Part shown: positions 60,787 to 64,000 of the stretch, piece after piece | Layout of the letters: the number at the start of each line of letters is the position of its first letter | Numbering within the stretch: position 1 is the stretch's first letter | DNA from: Verpa conica | Taxonomy: Eukaryota; Ascomycota; Pezizomycetes; Pezizales; Morchellaceae | Length of the DNA: 64,000 bases | NCBI GenBank assembly: GCA_033030425.1 | Contig: JAUFSD010000001.1 | Coordinates: 2,480,001 to 2,544,000 of the forward strand | Direction of reading: 5' to 3' | Notes under the pieces: model-generated | Databases searched by the model: none | The model's input: the letters and a program-made list of their open reading frames with translations, nothing else | What the model was told of the DNA's origin: nothing | Position numbers and translations under genes: made by a program

Positions 60787-61416
60787 ATTATGTACTACCA
60801 ACGCTGGGAGTTGGGTCTCTTTGTGGGTATGAAATTAGCAGCATTTGGGGTTTTAGTTTTACGCTAGAAATGATGAGAAGGTCTGCATTTGAGTCAATTA
60901 TCAGGACTTTTGATAGAAGTTTGGATAAAAAGAAACGATAGGTACTAGGATATACGCGCAGAAAAAAGGTGATAAATAAACCAGTAGGTAGACTATCCAC
61001 GCTGCTAGATTTAATGTTGGTCATGTGACTGGCTACCAGAAGGTAATAGCCACACGACTAACATTAAACTCGGTACCGTGAGTATGGTATGTTCCCCAAG
61101 TACTATACCAAAGCAGAATACATACATCAATTCAAGTTAGGTAGAGCAGTTCGTTCTTCAGCGAGGGTGGTAATTATTTCTCGGGGGTCTAGAGTTGCAT
61201 CTTAAATGCATACAATTGTGACATGAGTGGGGAATTACATATATGTTGAATCGCATTTGTTCCACTCCCCAGAGAATACATATGTATTCTTGTCGTATCC
61301 GACAGCGTGGCGCATGCTATGTAACCACAATGACACCTATCTTTTGCGAAGTAGTATAGAATAGCGCATAGAGACTATCCCTCTCTCTGATACAAATAAG
61401 TCTACCCCCATATGAC

Positions 61417-61466
61417 ACTCATTCTCATCAGACGTTTCCGGATTATGGTAACGAGGAGAGTGACAT
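61417..61466. repeat. Decayed end of the 12.4-kb inverted-repeat element
   Basis: ACTCATTCTCATCAGACGTT and onward matches the terminal repeat ACTCGTTCTCGTCAGACGTT with two G-to-A changes, then TGGTAA and GAGG..GACATG blocks match the inner part of the right end. G-to-A at CpG-like positions suits RIP-type decay. Confidence 0.6.
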
Positions 61467-62439
61467 GCCTTTCCTCCAGCTCACATTGAGAAAAGTTTTT
61501 AAGAAATCTTCAACGTTGGTTGGATCAAAGAATTATAATTCCTTATTTCAATCAGTTTTGTTCCCCGGGAGGAGGAAGTCTTTTTCCTCTCCTCCCCCTT
61601 TTTAACCCTTTTCCCTCAAGCTAGTATAGTGCCCTTTTTTCTACGTCATCTGATGACTCATCAACACATTGTGAGCTTGTGAGCTTTTGTTATTGGTTAA
61701 ACATAAGGTTTTTTTAATCCTCAGCAAGATTCAACGTATCACTAGTCTATTTGTGCTACACCATTGATCTCGCTGAGCGACACGACGCTCCTAATCACCC
61801 TATTTCGTAAACGCTTGATAACAGCGAGTACACAGTTAACTAGCAAGTATGGAGTTGATTACGCGGGTTAGGGTTGAGCCAGTCTACATAGAAACTGGTA
61901 CCCGGGTAAAGTTATCCGTTCCATACGCGAGCTACTTGAGACCTGTATATCTCATCTTCACACCCCTGATCCGGGCGTAATCTACAACACAAATGAGGGG
62001 AAAAGGCGGATCCTCATAGCCAGTGGTGAGGTTGAGAAGCTAAGCTTTGGGGCTGAAAGACATGAGGAAAAAACAAGAACATCCAGGCCAACCAGAACAC
62101 CTACATGTATTTACACGGGATACGGCACGATACCGTACATATGTATGTCCCTACGAGTGTCATCGTGGTGATTCCAGTTCCTAACCCTTCACTTCACAGG
62201 CTACTCGGTTAGATATCTTGCCCGCAGCAGTCGGCATGGAGAGGGAGAAAAAACTAGAAACAAGGAAAAGAGAGGAAAACTCCCTGGAGTGGCTTGTTGG
62301 GAGTGGGAGTGGACTGGGATGGAACACAGGTTCTTGCCGCGTCATATCATCCAGGCCAAGAAACCAGTCCACAAAAGAGAAACTGTGAGATTCTGGGAGG
62401 GTCATTCTTTTTCCCTGCTGCGGATCGATCACCACGATG

Positions 62440-62628
62440 TGACGTCGTTTCTGGCAGGCAGCATGGATAAAGACAGGGGTTTGATTGGCTGAGAAACACC
62501 AAGAGGCAGACCGTGAATAGCGGCATGTGAAGCTGCTGCAGCAGCAGACCTCATCATTCATCACTCATCAGCCATCACTCAGCCCGGTGCGTGTGTGTGC
62601 CCGGTTCACAGGGCAGACGTCATCTGCC
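62440..62628 (+). promoter_or_regulatory. Two CRE-like sites upstream of the DUF3824 gene
   Basis: TGACGTCG is at 62440-62447 and GACGTCA at 62616-62622. The second sits in a near-palindrome GGCAGACGTCATCTGCC (62612-62628). TGACGTCA is bound by bZIP factors of the ATF/CREB type; binding here is inferred. Confidence 0.4.
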
Positions 62629-62781
62629 TTGGACGGTGGGGATATAGGTGCCCTTCCCCGCCTGTCTCGAACCCTTTTCACTTTCTACTCAGTACCCTCC
62701 ATCAGTTTACCTTGCCTCTATAGCAGACATCAACTAAACTCCCTACCAGAAACCCCATTACAACTCTCTACCACCGCAAAT

Positions 62782-64000
62782 ATGCCAGTTATTCTTGAAG
62801 ATGATATGCTTATCCCGCCATCCATGCGGCGCAAGAGATACTATGGTGTAAATTCGGAAACAATCATCAGTTCTCCAGGTTCTACAACAACTATTGAGCT
62901 CCCATCCCACCGGCCAATGACCCCGCCCCGCGAACCATTAATCATTCATGAAGACCACTATGTTCCCGTATATGAGGACTCTGCCCGCGAATATATATTG
63001 AGCACTTCTGGCGCAGCTCAGCCATCTTACTACCGGAGAGGTGAACTCACGGTTGGAGGTGGGGGCCTCAGGGGTGCTCATTATGTCCGCACCAGGAGTG
63101 TTGGCCCAGTAGGGTATGGTGAGTCGTACTCAGAGGAATACTACATCTCCGACGACGATCGATACAACAGGAGGTACCGTCACGAGTCGCCAGGGAGACA
63201 TAGCCACCGTGGTGGTCATATCGCTGAGGGCAGCGGTGTTGCTGGGTTGCTTGGCGCGCATGAAGTTCACAAATACAAAAACCATAGGTCCCATTCTCAC
63301 CACCGATCATCTTCCCACCACCGGTCTTCTTCTGGCGCTGAACACCCGAACCGTGCAAGGCACCTTGCCGAGGCTGGTCTGGCTGCAGCAGGATTGAAAC
63401 ATGCTGCCAATCATCACAGGCAACGCTCTCATTCCCGTGGCCGCCGCGGCTCCGAAGGTGCTATATACGATCATCATCACCCAGGCTGGCACGACGAGAA
63501 CCATAAAGACCACCGCCGTGCATTGCACTTGGCCGAAGCTGGTCTTGGGATAGCCGCTGCTGGCGCTGCGAAGGAGGTTTATGACCATCGTAAGCGTGCA
63601 CAGCGCCGCCGCTCCTCTTCTGCTTCATCTATATCGTCAACTAGTGCCGAACATGGTCACGAGTCCCATAATGGACGCCATGTCGCTGCTGCCGCCCTCG
63701 GTGCTACAGCTGCAGGTTTGGCGCACCATAAGATGAGCCATCGTAATCCCCGCCGCTCATCATCAGTCTCATCATACTCCTCAGACGAAGAACGCCCCTC
63801 GCGACATCGTGGAAGAAAGGTTGCTGGTGCAGCAGTAGGTGCCGCGGCTGCAGGGCTCGCAGGAAAGGCCATCTATGACCATTACCAACGATCTCGCTCC
63901 CGCCCTCGCTCAAGGTCCTCGGACTCTTCTTCTTCTTCTAACGAAGAGCACCATCGCCGCCGCCGGAACTCTAAGCTTCCCGCTGCAGCATTAGGAACCG
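62782..64000 (+). CDS. DUF3824-type repeat protein (5' part)
   Basis: Uninterrupted frame of 406 residues from ATG at 62782 to the right edge; the rest lies outside. Residues 1-~140 are low-complexity and Tyr/Asp/Pro-rich (MPVILEDDMLIPPSMRRKRY). Then an alternating pattern starts: Ala/Gly-rich helices such as HLAEAGLAAAGLKHAANHH, LHLAEAGLGIAAAGAAKEVY, HVAAAALGATAAGLAHHK and VAGAAVGAAAAGLAGKAIYD, each followed by an Arg/Ser/His-rich stretch (RRRSSSASS, RRSSSVSSYSSDEER, RSRSRPRSRSSDSSSSS). This is the layout of fungal DUF3824 proteins. Function is not established; the repeats suggest membrane-inserting or assembling helices separated by phosphorylatable SR tracts. The leader is pyrimidine-rich and the ATG context is CAAATATG. 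Confidence 0.85.
   Translation, partial: MPVILEDDMLIPPSMRRKRYYGVNSETIISSPGSTTTIELPSHRPMTPPREPLIIHEDHYVPVYEDSAREYILSTSGAAQPSYYRRGELTVGGGGLRGAHYVRTRSVGPVGYGESYSEEYYISDDDRYNRRYRHESPGRHSHRGGHIAEGSGVAGLLGAHEVHKYKNHRSHSHHRSSSHHRSSSGAEHPNRARHLAEAGLAAAGLKHAANHHRQRSHSRGRRGSEGAIYDHHHPGWHDENHKDHRRALHLAEAGLGIAAAGAAKEVYDHRKRAQRRRSSSASSISSTSAEHGHESHNGRHVAAAALGATAAGLAHHKMSHRNPRRSSSVSSYSSDEERPSRHRGRKVAGAAVGAAAAGLAGKAIYDHYQRSRSRPRSRSSDSSSSSNEEHHRRRRNSKLPAAALGT

Larger units (their letters stand above)
60787..62781. other. Intergenic region with relic repeat and promoter
   Basis: No gene seen. 61417-61466 is a decayed end of the 12.4-kb inverted-repeat element. From about 62400 to the ATG at 62782 the sequence is the presumed promoter and pyrimidine-rich leader of the DUF3824 gene. 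Confidence 0.55.

Overview
The window is nuclear DNA of a filamentous ascomycete (Pezizomycotina); I cannot fix the class. The evidence is many GT-AG introns of about 50-80 nt with CTAAC/CTAAT-like branch points, and fungus-typical families: Zn2Cys6 factor, GH81 endoglucanase, PL3 pectate lyase, secreted M28 aminopeptidases, CAP10-type GT90, DUF7029/DUF7223 and DUF3824 proteins. I read 14 apparently complete genes, one gene cut by the right edge, and one broken gene. All exon joins were made by hand from splice signals, reading phase and family motifs; there is no transcript evidence.

Layout: 1-6.5 kb is AT-rich, gene-free apart from a frameshifted coiled-coil/membrane relic (2.9-3.3 kb). 6.5-9.9 kb holds a convergent pair, an alpha/beta-hydrolase-3 esterase (+) and a membrane-anchored cytochrome P450 (-), with stop codons 64 bp apart. 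9.9-13.8 kb is repeat-rich, with hairpin elements and a 246-bp inverted-repeat element. 13.8-15.7 kb is a secreted DUF7029/DUF7223-like protein (-). 20.2-22.3 kb is a GT90 glycosyltransferase (+) and 23.3-24.8 kb a secreted M28 aminopeptidase (-). 29.1-34.3 kb carries a GH81 endo-1,3-beta-glucanase with a well-formed promoter, followed by a mitochondrial-type 1-Cys peroxiredoxin, both +. 36.5-39.5 kb is a Zn2Cys6 transcription factor (-). 46.2-53.1 kb holds four minus-strand features in a row: F-box protein, second M28 aminopeptidase (8 introns, against 1 in the first copy) and PL3 pectate lyase. 56.3-57.5 kb is a Rossmann-fold reductase (-), 59.1-60.8 kb a cytochrome b5/FMN (flavocytochrome b2-like) dehydrogenase (+), and 62.8-64.0 kb the 5' part of a DUF3824 repeat protein (+).

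The genes form islands between long non-coding blocks holding short inverted-repeat elements and tandem duplications whose copies often differ by C/T or G/A changes, as expected from RIP-like decay (inferred, not computed). Functionally the coding part is weighted to secreted or wall-acting proteins (two M28 peptidases, PL3, GH81, GT90, DUF7223) plus redox and detoxification enzymes (P450, esterase, peroxiredoxin, flavocytochrome). I did not find a classical secondary-metabolite core enzyme, CRISPR, rRNA or a convincing tRNA. The most interesting points are a possible peroxisomal (C-terminal AKL) flavocytochrome, the esterase/P450 pair, optional splicing at the peroxiredoxin C-terminus, two ACGCGT boxes in front of GH81, and a set of ~125-bp near-palindromic elements.
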